DNA from: Bacteroidales bacterium UBA6445
GTDB lineage: Bacteria > Bacteroidota > Bacteroidia > Bacteroidales > UBA932
Reading direction: 5' to 3'
Assembly (NCBI GenBank): GCA_002439585.1
Contig: DJOF01000008.1
Span: 270,445 to 334,444 of the forward strand
Length of the DNA: 64,000 nucleotides
This document shows, piece after piece, positions 1-7,616 of this stretch. The position numbers and the translations under genes were made by a program. Numbering within the stretch: the stretch's first letter is position 1; every line of letters begins with the position of its first letter. Below the pieces are notes generated by a model. That model was given only the letters and a program-made list of their open reading frames with translations. It ran no database searches and was not told the origin of the DNA.

Positions 1-1
1 C

Positions 2-88
2 GCTGCTACCATGCGCAATGTTATTACTGGTTTCCGCGATGCTGCCGCTGCTGCCATAATGCTGCAGCTGTTTACGTGCCCCTGCTGA
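2..88 (+). CDS. possible 3' end of an upstream gene (partial)
   Basis: An open frame runs from the window edge to a TGA at 86-88 and would encode 28 residues, Ala-rich in the middle and ending in CPC. It stops 17 bp before the radC ATG, which fits a preceding gene in the same direction. The other open frame here gives an improbable Cys-rich peptide. The fragment is too short to assign a family, and it may simply be non-coding. Confidence 0.3.
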   Translation, partial: AATMRNVITGFRDAAAAAIMLQLFTCPC

Positions 89-105
89 TACAATATCTAT
101 GTTCT

Positions 106-783
106 ATGAAACTAAAGGAACTATCTCTCTCAGAGAGGCCTCGCGAAAGGCTTCTTTCCAAAGGGCCATCGGCCCTTAGTACTCCGGAACTTGTAGCGAT
201 ACTTATCCGTACAGGGTCTGCCCGTAAAAATGTGGTAGAGACTGCTTGCGAGCTACTAGCCGAGGCAGGAGGGCTTACTGTACTTTCTTCTATGTCAGTA
301 GAGGATATGACCCGGGTAGGCGGAGTGGGTCTGGATAAGGCGGCGACTGTGGCAGCCGCCTTTGAACTCGGCAGGAGATTCATGGCGGAGAATATAGTGC
401 GGCGCAAGGTTACTTCGTCCTCAGATGTATACGCTGTAATGTCTCCTCTACTGAAGGGAGCTGATCACGAGGAGTGCTGGATACTATATCTCAACAGGGC
501 CAATATGGTCATTGGCAAAGACATAGTGTCGTCGGGAGGTATGGCCTCTACCGTAGTCGATGTCCCGTCAATAGTCAGGCGTGCAATCGCTAAGAAGGCT
601 TCATCCATGGTGATGATCCACAACCATCCTTCCGGCAACCCGACCCCGAGCGATGATGATGTGAGGCGTACAGTAGAGCTGAGAAAAGCCGCAGTTGCCT
701 GCGGCCTTTCACTTCTCGACCATGTCATAGTGGCCGATAGCTCCTATTACAGTTTCTCAGACGAGTTCGTGTCTCCAGTATGA
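106..783 (+). CDS. radC: RadC-family JAB/MPN domain protein
   Basis: RadC-family protein of 225 residues. The N-terminus carries the family's ERPRERLL segment, followed by a helix-hairpin-helix-like stretch around residues 40-80 (GGVGLDKAA). The C-terminal half is a JAB/MPN metalloprotease-like domain with an intact HNHPSG motif at residues 172-177 and a downstream SDDD, the usual JAMM metal-binding pattern. A GTG at 76 would extend the frame by ten residues, but the ATG at 106 gives the typical MKLKELS start. RadC was once thought to act in DNA repair; its real biochemical role remains unclear. Length and motifs are normal, so the family call is firm. Confidence 0.93.
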   Translation: MKLKELSLSERPRERLLSKGPSALSTPELVAILIRTGSARKNVVETACELLAEAGGLTVLSSMSVEDMTRVGGVGLDKAATVAAAFELGRRFMAENIVRRKVTSSSDVYAVMSPLLKGADHEECWILYLNRANMVIGKDIVSSGGMASTVVDVPSIVRRAIAKKASSMVMIHNHPSGNPTPSDDDVRRTVELRKAAVACGLSLLDHVIVADSSYYSFSDEFVSPV

Positions 784-818
784 ACTGCCCGTACCGTGTT
801 TGATACCATGTTAGGATC

Positions 819-866
819 CTAATATCCCGGATTCTGCTTGAGGTTCGGGTTTTGGACTTGATGGTG
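819..866 (-). pseudogene. decayed 3' tail of a susD gene
   Basis: Read on the minus strand, the sequence ending in TAG at 821-819 encodes QNPNLKQNPGY, the hallmark C-terminus of SusD-like outer-membrane lipoproteins (compare NPNIQQNPGY at the end of the SusD at 7.6 kb). Upstream of this peptide the frame gives no further recognisable SusD sequence and soon meets the upp promoter region. This is seen directly in the sequence. That it is a fossil of a lost utilisation locus is inference. The upstream limit of the remnant is approximate. Confidence 0.72.
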
Positions 867-930
867 TTCTGAAGGATTGATCATACCCGATGAGAATCCC
901 ACTCTTTTTGCTATCTTAGCGACTGCAATT

Positions 931-939
931 AAAAGGAGG
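931..939 (+). promoter_or_regulatory. strong Shine-Dalgarno of upp
   Basis: AAAAGGAGG lies 4 nt before the upp ATG at 944 and is a near-perfect complement of the 16S rRNA tail. Most genes in this window have only A-rich leaders, as is usual in Bacteroidota, so this site stands out and fixes the upp start. Confidence 0.75.
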
Positions 940-943
940 CCTT

Positions 944-1597
944 ATGAAAGTAATCAATTTGGGAGAGTCAGTATCTATTCTTGGCAACTATGTCGCACAG
1001 CTTCGGGACAAGAAGATTCAGAAAGACCGTCAGAGATTCCGCTTCAACTTGGAAAGGGTAGGGCAGATCTTCGGTTACGAACTTAGCAAGACTTTGGACT
1101 ATTCCGCAAAGCCGATAGTGACGCCTCTTGGTACTGCGGATGTTCCTACGTGCGATTCTCGCATTGTACTTGCAGCTATACTTAGGGCCGGTCTTCCTCT
1201 GCATCAAGGACTGCTTGATTGCTTTGACGAGGCTGACAGCGTCTTCGTGGCTGCTTTCAGAAAATACGACAAAGAGGATGACTACCATATCAAGGTGCAG
1301 TATGCAACTCCTGTCGATGTCGAAGGGAAGGTGCTTGTGATAGCAGACACTCTGCTTGCTACTGGAGCCTCGATTGAGGTTACTTACAATAAGTTGTGCG
1401 AGTCAGGGATGCCTCTTCATACCCATCTTGTGTGCCCCGTTGCAAGTGTGTATGCTGTTGAACATCTCAAGAAATATATGCCTGACGATAAGGTCACTCT
1501 TTGGACTGCAGCTATAGACGAGGAACTTACAAGCAAGTCATATATAGTGCCTGGTATTGGAGATGCAGGGGATCTGTCCTATGGAGATAAGTTGTAG
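944..1597 (+). CDS. upp: uracil phosphoribosyltransferase
   Basis: Cytoplasmic pyrimidine-salvage enzyme that converts uracil and PRPP to UMP and pyrophosphate. The 217 residues match the family length. The N-terminal segment with QKDRQRFRFN and the RAGLPLHQG motif are typical of Upp, as is the C-terminal uracil-binding PGIGDAGD. The PRPP loop around residue 135 reads DTLLATGAS instead of the usual DPMLATGGS, with three substitutions in an otherwise highly conserved motif. The start is fixed by the AAAAGGAGG site. A sequence resembling a -10 element (TATCTTAG, 912-919) lies upstream, but no matching -33 box is seen. The gene is monocistronic in appearance. Confidence 0.9.
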   Translation: MKVINLGESVSILGNYVAQLRDKKIQKDRQRFRFNLERVGQIFGYELSKTLDYSAKPIVTPLGTADVPTCDSRIVLAAILRAGLPLHQGLLDCFDEADSVFVAAFRKYDKEDDYHIKVQYATPVDVEGKVLVIADTLLATGASIEVTYNKLCESGMPLHTHLVCPVASVYAVEHLKKYMPDDKVTLWTAAIDEELTSKSYIVPGIGDAGDLSYGDKL

Positions 1598-1620
1598 GCT
1601 GTCTATTTCGTTAGACTCTT

Positions 1621-1686
1621 GTTCTGTCAGACAGCAGTATTTGTTCTGTCAGACAGCAGTATTAGCTCTGTCAGGTAGCAGTATTT
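1621..1686. repeat. three tandem copies of a 22-bp unit with palindromic core
   Basis: Units at 1621-1642, 1643-1664 and 1665-1686 are contiguous. The first two differ at one base; the third has three or four changes. Each intact copy contains the palindrome CTGTC-A-GACAG. The array lies just after the upp stop and faces the 3' end of the ZIP gene on the other strand. It could be a protein-binding array, an RNA structure in the upp 3' UTR, or simple slippage repeats. Confidence 0.8.
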
Positions 1687-1797
1687 ATAATGAAATTGAT
1701 TGAGTAGTTTCTGAGTACGAGTGTGTCATCTGCGATACTCGGTATGGTGTCATATCCATATACGCTATCCAATGCCAGTTCAGACCTAACGTAGCAT

Positions 1798-2580
1798 CTA
1801 TCCGAATACTACGTCAAGAATCATCATAACTGTGAATCCTCCAGCGAAGCCGATAGTGCATAGATTGGAGTGCTCATCACTTGAGGCTTCAGGTATAAGT
1901 TCTTCAACTACAACATATATCATAGCCCCGGCTGCAAATGCTAGAAGATAGGGAAGAATCGGCACTACTAATGTCGCAAGCAATATAGTGATACCAGCTC
2001 CTATAGGCTCGACTATTCCACTGAGCGTCCCTATTGTGAAAGCTTTGAACTTACTATTGCCAGCATTTTTGAGCGGCATTGAGATTATCGCCCCTTCTGG
2101 TATATTCTGGATAGCAATCCCGACAGCCAATGCAAATGCTCCCGCAAATGACATGTCTGTCTGGCCTTCCAACGCTCCTGCGAATGCCACTCCTACGGCC
2201 ATGCCCTCTGGTATATTGTGGAGGGTTACGGCCAAGGTGAGCATGGCAGTCTTGGAAAGGTGGCTTTTCGGACCTTCAGGCCCATTGCAGTTGAGATGAA
2301 GATGCGGAGTAATGGTGTCCATTAACAGAAGGAAGCCAATCCCGCAAAGGAATCCTATGACAGCTGGAATGACAGCAGACTTGCCCAAATCGCTATTCAT
2401 GTCTATTGCGGGAATAAGAAGCGACCATACCGAGGCCGCAATCATTACTCCCGAGGCAAAACCCAGAAGCAGATTCTGTATCTTCCTAGAAAAGACATCC
2501 CGCATCATGAATACGAATCCGGCTCCAAGCGTGGTGCCAACGAACGGGATGGCCAATATGTATAGCAAATCAGTGTTCAT
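1798..2580 (-). CDS. ZIP-family divalent metal transporter (ZupT-like)
   Basis: Inner-membrane metal importer of 260 residues with about eight hydrophobic segments. Two ZIP signature helices are clear: HNIPEG beginning at His121 and QNIPEG at residues 158-163, the sites that bind zinc or other divalent metals in this family. A short His-containing loop (HLHLN, residues 93-97) precedes them, as in many ZIP proteins. Metal preference (Zn, Fe, Mn) cannot be read from the sequence. Two identical GTATATAC palindromes lie directly upstream of the start and suggest metal-responsive control. The gene sits behind tRNA-His on the same strand but is separated from it by a terminator. Confidence 0.9.
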   Translation of the reverse strand: MNTDLLYILAIPFVGTTLGAGFVFMMRDVFSRKIQNLLLGFASGVMIAASVWSLLIPAIDMNSDLGKSAVIPAVIGFLCGIGFLLLMDTITPHLHLNCNGPEGPKSHLSKTAMLTLAVTLHNIPEGMAVGVAFAGALEGQTDMSFAGAFALAVGIAIQNIPEGAIISMPLKNAGNSKFKAFTIGTLSGIVEPIGAGITILLATLVVPILPYLLAFAAGAMIYVVVEELIPEASSDEHSNLCTIGFAGGFTVMMILDVVFG

Positions 2581-2584
2581 AACA

Positions 2585-2614
2585 GTATATACGAAATTTT
2601 ATAATGGTATATAC
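2585..2614 (-). promoter_or_regulatory. paired GTATATAC palindromes upstream of the ZIP gene
   Basis: Perfect 8-bp palindromes lie at 2585-2592 and 2607-2614, with starts 22 bp apart (about two helical turns) and only 4 bp from the ATG of the ZIP transporter. This spacing suits a pair of dimeric repressor sites overlapping the promoter. The regulator is unknown; a Zur/Fur- or DtxR-type metalloregulator is a guess from the gene's function. Confidence 0.5.
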
Positions 2615-2647
2615 AAAAAAAGGGAGAGCATGTCAACCTGCTATCCC
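2615..2647 (-). terminator. rho-independent terminator after tRNA-His
   Basis: On the minus strand a 9-bp stem with one central mismatch (GGGATAGCA / TGCTCTCCC) and an 8-nt loop is followed by a run of seven T. It starts 5 nt after the tRNA CCA end and separates the tRNA from the ZIP gene. Confidence 0.82.
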
Positions 2648-2651
2648 TCGG

Positions 2652-2728
2652 TGGGGTGAACGGTGGGGCTCGAACCCACGACAACCAGAACCACAATCTG
2701 GCGCTCTACCAACTGAACTACGCTCACC
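2652..2728 (-). tRNA. tRNA-His (anticodon GTG), CCA encoded
   Basis: The minus strand folds as a complete cloverleaf. The acceptor begins GGTGAGCG with the extra G at -1, the anticodon stem is CCAGA/TCTGG around the loop TTGTGGT, the T arm is GTGGG/CCCAC with TTCGAGC, and the 3' end TTCAC-C-CCA carries an encoded CCA. The anticodon GTG reads His codons. The extra 5' G opposite discriminator C is the His identity element. Confidence 0.96.
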
Positions 2729-2739
2729 ATGTAGGAATG

Positions 2740-2769
2740 CAAAGGTACTGATTTTTCTTTATTATGCAA
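2740..2769 (-). promoter_or_regulatory. promoter of tRNA-His
   Basis: TACCTTTG (minus strand, 2747 to 2740) matches the Bacteroidota -7 box TAnnTTTG. An imperfect -33 element (ATTG instead of TTTG) ends 19 nt upstream. It lies 11 nt before the tRNA. Confidence 0.6.
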
Positions 2770-2940
2770 TACTTTTCTTTGTGATTATTTTAATAAAATG
2801 TGATTTTCTACCTATGTGTATTTTAAAATAAGGTATTATTGACCCTTATTTATCTAATTTTATAAGTGCGACAAACCACTTAAAAAGATTTAATATAAAA
2901 ACACAACAATCAGATAATCTATAAGTTAATGAGCAGTCAA

Positions 2941-3041
2941 CTTCCACTTCTTCCACTTTTTATCCACTCTTAGTCAAACTGATTGAAAAGATTGATAAAT
3001 TTGAAACGCTTTAGAAGTACAAATTTTATCAATAAACGCTT
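2941..3041 (+). promoter_or_regulatory. repeat-rich leader of PUL1
   Basis: The 337-nt stretch between tRNA-His and susC holds no credible gene but is structured. CTTCCACTT occurs twice in tandem at 2941-2958. A -7-like TAAATTTG lies at 2996-3003. TTGATAAATTTG (2992-3003) is inverted at 3020-3032, giving a 12-bp imperfect hairpin. AAACGCTT is repeated at 3004-3011 and 3034-3041, 30 bp apart. No good -33 TTTG box is seen, as often at activator-dependent PUL promoters. The tandem copies are the best candidates for the activator site. Confidence 0.5.
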
Positions 3042-3065
3042 CAAAAAGAATAAACCAATATTATT

Positions 3066-6044
3066 ATGCGTAATTTAATTGTTTTATTGCTGATGTTTGC
3101 CGGTATAACGGCATTTGCCCAGCAGCATTCAGTCAATGGAACGGTAGTGGACCAGAATGGACAGCCTGTGGTCGGGTTGACCGTACTTGAGAAAGGTACC
3201 ACGAACGGCGTTACAACAGACGCTTCCGGCCATTATAGTATCAACCTCTCGTCTCCAGACGCCGTCCTTGAATTCTCAGCACTCGGATACAGTACTGTGT
3301 CTGAGGCAGCAAAGGGGCGTCAGATAGTAAATGTAACAGTAGATGAGGAGGCAATCGCGCTTGATGCAGTTGTTGCTATCGGTTACGGTTCTGTAAAGAA
3401 GAAGGATCTTACAACAGCTGTTTCCACCGTCTCGACTAAAGACATAGATACCCGTCCGGTACCTTCAGTATCAGGTATAATTCAAGGTAAGGTTGCGGGT
3501 GTCACGGTGCAGCAGACTTCCGGTACTCCTGGGGGTGGTATGACTGTGAGAGTGAGAGGTAACTCTTCAATCACTTCCGGAAATGATCCTCTCTATGTTG
3601 TTGACGGTGTTCCGGTAGGCGCAGGAAACGGATCCATCACTTATCTTTCGCCTCAGGAGATCGAGACGATGCAGATTCTTAAGGATGCTTCATCTGCAGC
3701 GATATACGGATCAAGAGCCGCCAACGGCGTTGTGCTGATTACCACCAAGAAAGGTTCGGCACAGAAAGGCCCGAAGATCAATTTCAATTCGTATGTGGGA
3801 CTTGGGCGCGTGGCGAAGACGTATGACGTGCTGAACGTAGCCCAGTATAAGGAGCTCATGGACGAGTTCAACTCTGGAGTCACTCTTCCCGAAGGCCTCA
3901 AGGACGAGACCAACTGGTTTGACGAGACTTACAGGACTGCTGTATCTCAAAATTACAGGGTGTCCGTATCCAACTCTACCGACAAGATGAATTACTATCT
4001 CAGTGCCGGTTATGTGGATCAGGAAGGTATCATACGTACCTCTTATTATAAGAGATACAATATAAGGGGTAGCGTCAACTCCCAACTTTTCAAATGGATT
4101 TCCGTCGGTGCTGATGTCACTTTCTCTCATTGGACGCAGAATGGCATTATCTCTGGAGAGGGTGCCAATAGAGCGGGTGTCGTTATGTCTGTCATCAATA
4201 CCCCTACCTATGCCAAGGTCTGGGATGAAGACAATCCTGATTGGTATTGGACAAGGTTCTATGGCGCAAATATTACCACTCCGGCGGAGAATATTGCCCG
4301 TCAGGAGAATTTCTATGATCAGAACGACAGGCTTATCCTTACGGGAAATGCGGAGATTACATTTACCCCCAAGTTGAAGTTCAAGTCTACCGCCACGATG
4401 GATAGGACATGGACATTCAACTACAAGTTCCTCGATCCTATCAAGACTTCTTATGGCCGTAGTCAGAAAGGCGTTGCTGAGGCCACTCGTGCTGACAACA
4501 GGGTGATGTTTTATGATAATATCCTCACGTATACCAATACATGGAACGGACGCCACAACTTCGAGGCAATGGGCGGTACATCCGCTACAGTATCTCATTG
4601 GGAGAATCTTTACGGTAAGCGCCAGTATTTCTCTGCTGATTACGACAACCTTATATACGGGCTCAATGGAGGAAACTCTTCCTTAAAAAGGGGCAACTCT
4701 CAGGGACTTTCCAACTGGTCTATAATGTCATACCTCGGGAGAATTTCCTACAATTTTGACAGCAAATACTATGTGACTGTCAATATGAGGGCTGACGGTT
4801 CGTCCAAACTTGCTCCTGGACACAGATGGGGCTATTTCCCCTCGACTTCCGTTGCATGGCGTATCTCAGGTGAGGAATTTATGAAGAACGTACGTTGGAT
4901 CAACGATCTCAAGCTTCGTGCAGGTTGGGGACAGCAGGGTAACCAGGGAGGTCTCAGTGACTATGCATGGGTTCAGAAATACAAAACTATATACTATGAC
5001 TGGACAAAGTCCGAGGACGCTCAGGCAACCCCTTCCCTCGGAGGCAATAGCAATATCGGCAATAGGGGTCTTACTTGGGAGACTACTACTCAGACCAATG
5101 TCGGTATAGATCTTTCTACTCTCAATAGCCGCCTCAACTTCACTATAGACGGATATTACAAGTATACGACTAACCTTATTCTCAACGTACCGTTGCCAAG
5201 TCCTTATTCAAGCATTACAAGGAATGACGGTGAGATGTCCAACTGGGGTCTTGAGTTTGCCGTATCTTCTACGAATATTGACAAGAACGGCTTCAGGTGG
5301 AACACTGACTTCAATATCTCCATGAACAGGAACAAACTCGAGAAGCTCGGCCTGCAGCAGGTGTACATGTATGTCAAGCCTTCCGATATCCAGAATGAGA
5401 ATATCGTAAGGATGACTCCTGGCAAACCTTTGTCGCAGTTTTGGGGGCTTAAGGCAGAAGGGGTAGATCCTGAGACAGGTCTTATGAAGTATGAAGACAA
5501 GGACGGAAACGGCAGGATCAACGATGCCGATAAGGGTTATATAGGAGATCCTAATCCTGACTTTACATTCGGTATGACCAATAACCTTTCGTGGAAAGGC
5601 TTGAACCTAAGTGTATTGCTGACAGGTTCGGTCGGAAATGACATCTACAACGCTTCCAAGGTCGATATGGAGGGTATGATAACAGGATACAACCAGACTA
5701 CCTCAGTGCTCCGTCGCTGGAAAATCCCCGGACAGATAACAGATATCCCGAAGTCCGGTGAGATGTGGAACGTGAAGGCTTCTTCTCGCTGGGTGGAAGA
5801 TGGTTCGTATCTTAAGATCAAGAACATCACTCTGTCATACGACATTAAGGGCCCGAGGCTCAAGAAGATAAATATATCAAGGATACAACCTTATCTTACT
5901 TTGGACAATATGGTCACTTTCACCAATTATTCCGGATATGATCCTGAGATGAGCCAGTATGCGGCCGCTACAAACTTCGGTATTGACTGGGGTACTTATC
6001 CTTGTGTGAGAACTGTGACGTTTGGTGTGAATGTTGACTTTTAA
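3066..6044 (+). CDS. SusC-like TonB-dependent transporter (PUL1)
   Basis: Outer-membrane barrel that imports oligosaccharides together with its SusD partner, powered by TonB-ExbBD. It has 992 residues. A signal peptide ends near AFAQ (residues 16-19). It is followed by a carboxypeptidase-regulatory-like domain (about 22-100), a TonB-box region near AVVAIGYGSVKK and a plug domain containing the SusC signatures VRVRGN, LYVVDGVPVG and ANGVVLITTKKG. The rest is barrel, ending in an aromatic residue (VDF). It opens PUL1; the SusD start is 6 bp downstream. Substrate is inferred only from the neighbouring GH30. Confidence 0.95.
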   Translation: MRNLIVLLLMFAGITAFAQQHSVNGTVVDQNGQPVVGLTVLEKGTTNGVTTDASGHYSINLSSPDAVLEFSALGYSTVSEAAKGRQIVNVTVDEEAIALDAVVAIGYGSVKKKDLTTAVSTVSTKDIDTRPVPSVSGIIQGKVAGVTVQQTSGTPGGGMTVRVRGNSSITSGNDPLYVVDGVPVGAGNGSITYLSPQEIETMQILKDASSAAIYGSRAANGVVLITTKKGSAQKGPKINFNSYVGLGRVAKTYDVLNVAQYKELMDEFNSGVTLPEGLKDETNWFDETYRTAVSQNYRVSVSNSTDKMNYYLSAGYVDQEGIIRTSYYKRYNIRGSVNSQLFKWISVGADVTFSHWTQNGIISGEGANRAGVVMSVINTPTYAKVWDEDNPDWYWTRFYGANITTPAENIARQENFYDQNDRLILTGNAEITFTPKLKFKSTATMDRTWTFNYKFLDPIKTSYGRSQKGVAEATRADNRVMFYDNILTYTNTWNGRHNFEAMGGTSATVSHWENLYGKRQYFSADYDNLIYGLNGGNSSLKRGNSQGLSNWSIMSYLGRISYNFDSKYYVTVNMRADGSSKLAPGHRWGYFPSTSVAWRISGEEFMKNVRWINDLKLRAGWGQQGNQGGLSDYAWVQKYKTIYYDWTKSEDAQATPSLGGNSNIGNRGLTWETTTQTNVGIDLSTLNSRLNFTIDGYYKYTTNLILNVPLPSPYSSITRNDGEMSNWGLEFAVSSTNIDKNGFRWNTDFNISMNRNKLEKLGLQQVYMYVKPSDIQNENIVRMTPGKPLSQFWGLKAEGVDPETGLMKYEDKDGNGRINDADKGYIGDPNPDFTFGMTNNLSWKGLNLSVLLTGSVGNDIYNASKVDMEGMITGYNQTTSVLRRWKIPGQITDIPKSGEMWNVKASSRWVEDGSYLKIKNITLSYDIKGPRLKKINISRIQPYLTLDNMVTFTNYSGYDPEMSQYAAATNFGIDWGTYPCVRTVTFGVNVDF

Positions 6045-6050
6045 TGAATA

Positions 6051-7616
6051 ATGAGCATGAAAAACATATTTAAAGCAGTAGCGGCTCTGCCAATAGTCAT
6101 TGTGTCGGCTTGCGACTTGGATCTTTATCCTGAAACAGTCTATAATGAGGGGAATGTCTTCATTCCTAAGGATACGTCTTCTGCTGCCGCTTCACAGTAT
6201 ACTACCGGAAAACAGATGGCTAATCTTGTCAACGGGTTCTACAGTAACACACTCAAGAGCAACATAATGCAGGAGGGTAATTTCACCGATTGGCTTATGT
6301 TTACCGAGGTTCGTGCAGACAACGCTTACAATGGCTCTCCCAATACTTCAGAGCTAGTGTGGATTGAGTCCAACAATATAGACGGTTCCAACAAGAATGT
6401 TGGCCGTGATTGGGATTATATCCAGAACGGTATAAATGCAGCCAATCAGGTAATCTGCAATGCGGACAGGATTCTGAAAATTGATCCTGAATTCACTGAA
6501 GATCAGAGAAACCTCTATGTTGCACAGGCGAACATCATGAAAGCTTTCTTCATGTTGAGAGGTTCACAACTTTTCGGTACGATTCCAGTGCTCAATACGA
6601 TACCGCCGGCAATCAATGCAGAAAATGTAGTTGAGGTATATCCTGAGTATTATCCCCCTAGGGCTAGTAAGCAAGACATATATACCCAGATGAAGGAGAT
6701 GCTTGAGTTCGCTGCTGGCAATGCACCCGATCTTGACCCTGCCAACAAGTTTAAATTGTCAAAGACATTTGCAAAGAGTCTGTTGGCCCATATATATGCC
6801 GAGAAATCTCCAATTCAGGATTGGGAAAAAGTAAAAGTGTGGTGTGAGGCTGTAGAGACTGATATGGGCGTGGATGCAACATCTGCCGAGACCCTGAGGA
6901 GTGCTCTTTGTGAGAATTACAAAGATATGTGGAGCTATGATGTGAAAGCCAAGACTGTTGCCCAGAATACTAAAGAGTCTATCTTCGAGGTGACTTGGAC
7001 CGCCACTTCAGGCAACTGGACGGCAATGATGTTCCACAGAAACCAGTTCAATCCCTCAGCCGACTACACCTGGTCCAAGTGGTGCACACCTTCGAGGAAT
7101 CTTATAGCTGCCTATGATGCAGAGAATGATACTGAGAGGAAGAATGTGAACATCTTATGGGACGCATGTACATGGAGTCTGTATTATCCTGAGACTGAAT
7201 ATGCTTTCATGGGCAAGATGGAGACAAATGCAACGAGTTTCATGATATCCCGTCTTGGTGAGATCTATCTGCTCCATGCCGAGGCTTTGGCCGAGCTTGG
7301 GGATATAGAAGGAGCCAGAAAGTATGTCAACGCCATAAGGCTTAGGGCAAAGCTCGATTCTTTTGTAGCTGCAGCCAGCAAGGAAGAAATGATCGACAAG
7401 GTGCTTGATGAGAGACGTCTGGAACTTGCCTTTGAGGGTTATAGGTTCTTTGATCTGGCTCGTCATGACAAGATAATAGAGGTACACAACACGGTATGGC
7501 AGGATGATCCTTATTATATCCAGAGGGAGCCTCTCGATGAGAATTCCATGCTCTATCCTGTGCCTACCACGATCCTCAATAATAATCCGAATATTCAGCA
7601 GAATCCCGGATATTAA
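6051..7616 (+). CDS. SusD-like substrate-binding lipoprotein (PUL1)
   Basis: Surface lipoprotein of 521 residues that forms the lid of the SusC barrel and binds glycan. The N-terminus is a lipoprotein signal with lipobox VSAC, Cys near residue 21. The body has SusD/RagB features: the helical TPR-like core with ANIMKAFFMLRG, the conserved LDERRLELAFEG and FFDLARH segments near the C-terminus, and the terminal NPNIQQNPGY. It follows susC after 6 bp, and its stop overlaps the start of the GH30 gene (TAATG), so translation is probably coupled. Confidence 0.94.
   Translation: MSMKNIFKAVAALPIVIVSACDLDLYPETVYNEGNVFIPKDTSSAAASQYTTGKQMANLVNGFYSNTLKSNIMQEGNFTDWLMFTEVRADNAYNGSPNTSELVWIESNNIDGSNKNVGRDWDYIQNGINAANQVICNADRILKIDPEFTEDQRNLYVAQANIMKAFFMLRGSQLFGTIPVLNTIPPAINAENVVEVYPEYYPPRASKQDIYTQMKEMLEFAAGNAPDLDPANKFKLSKTFAKSLLAHIYAEKSPIQDWEKVKVWCEAVETDMGVDATSAETLRSALCENYKDMWSYDVKAKTVAQNTKESIFEVTWTATSGNWTAMMFHRNQFNPSADYTWSKWCTPSRNLIAAYDAENDTERKNVNILWDACTWSLYYPETEYAFMGKMETNATSFMISRLGEIYLLHAEALAELGDIEGARKYVNAIRLRAKLDSFVAAASKEEMIDKVLDERRLELAFEGYRFFDLARHDKIIEVHNTVWQDDPYYIQREPLDENSMLYPVPTTILNNNPNIQQNPGY

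Noticed and set aside
1621..1686. Short CRISPR-like array
   Set aside because: Repeats are directly contiguous with no unique spacers and there are no cas genes.
2604..2831. Plus-strand frame with SNPRQPEPQSGALPTEL
   Set aside because: It is the well-known false translation of the antisense of a tRNA gene; the tRNA-His is real.
3711..4598. 295-residue minus-strand frame inside susC
   Set aside because: It lies wholly opposite a well-supported SusC and shows no domain or signal; such shadow frames are common in this composition.
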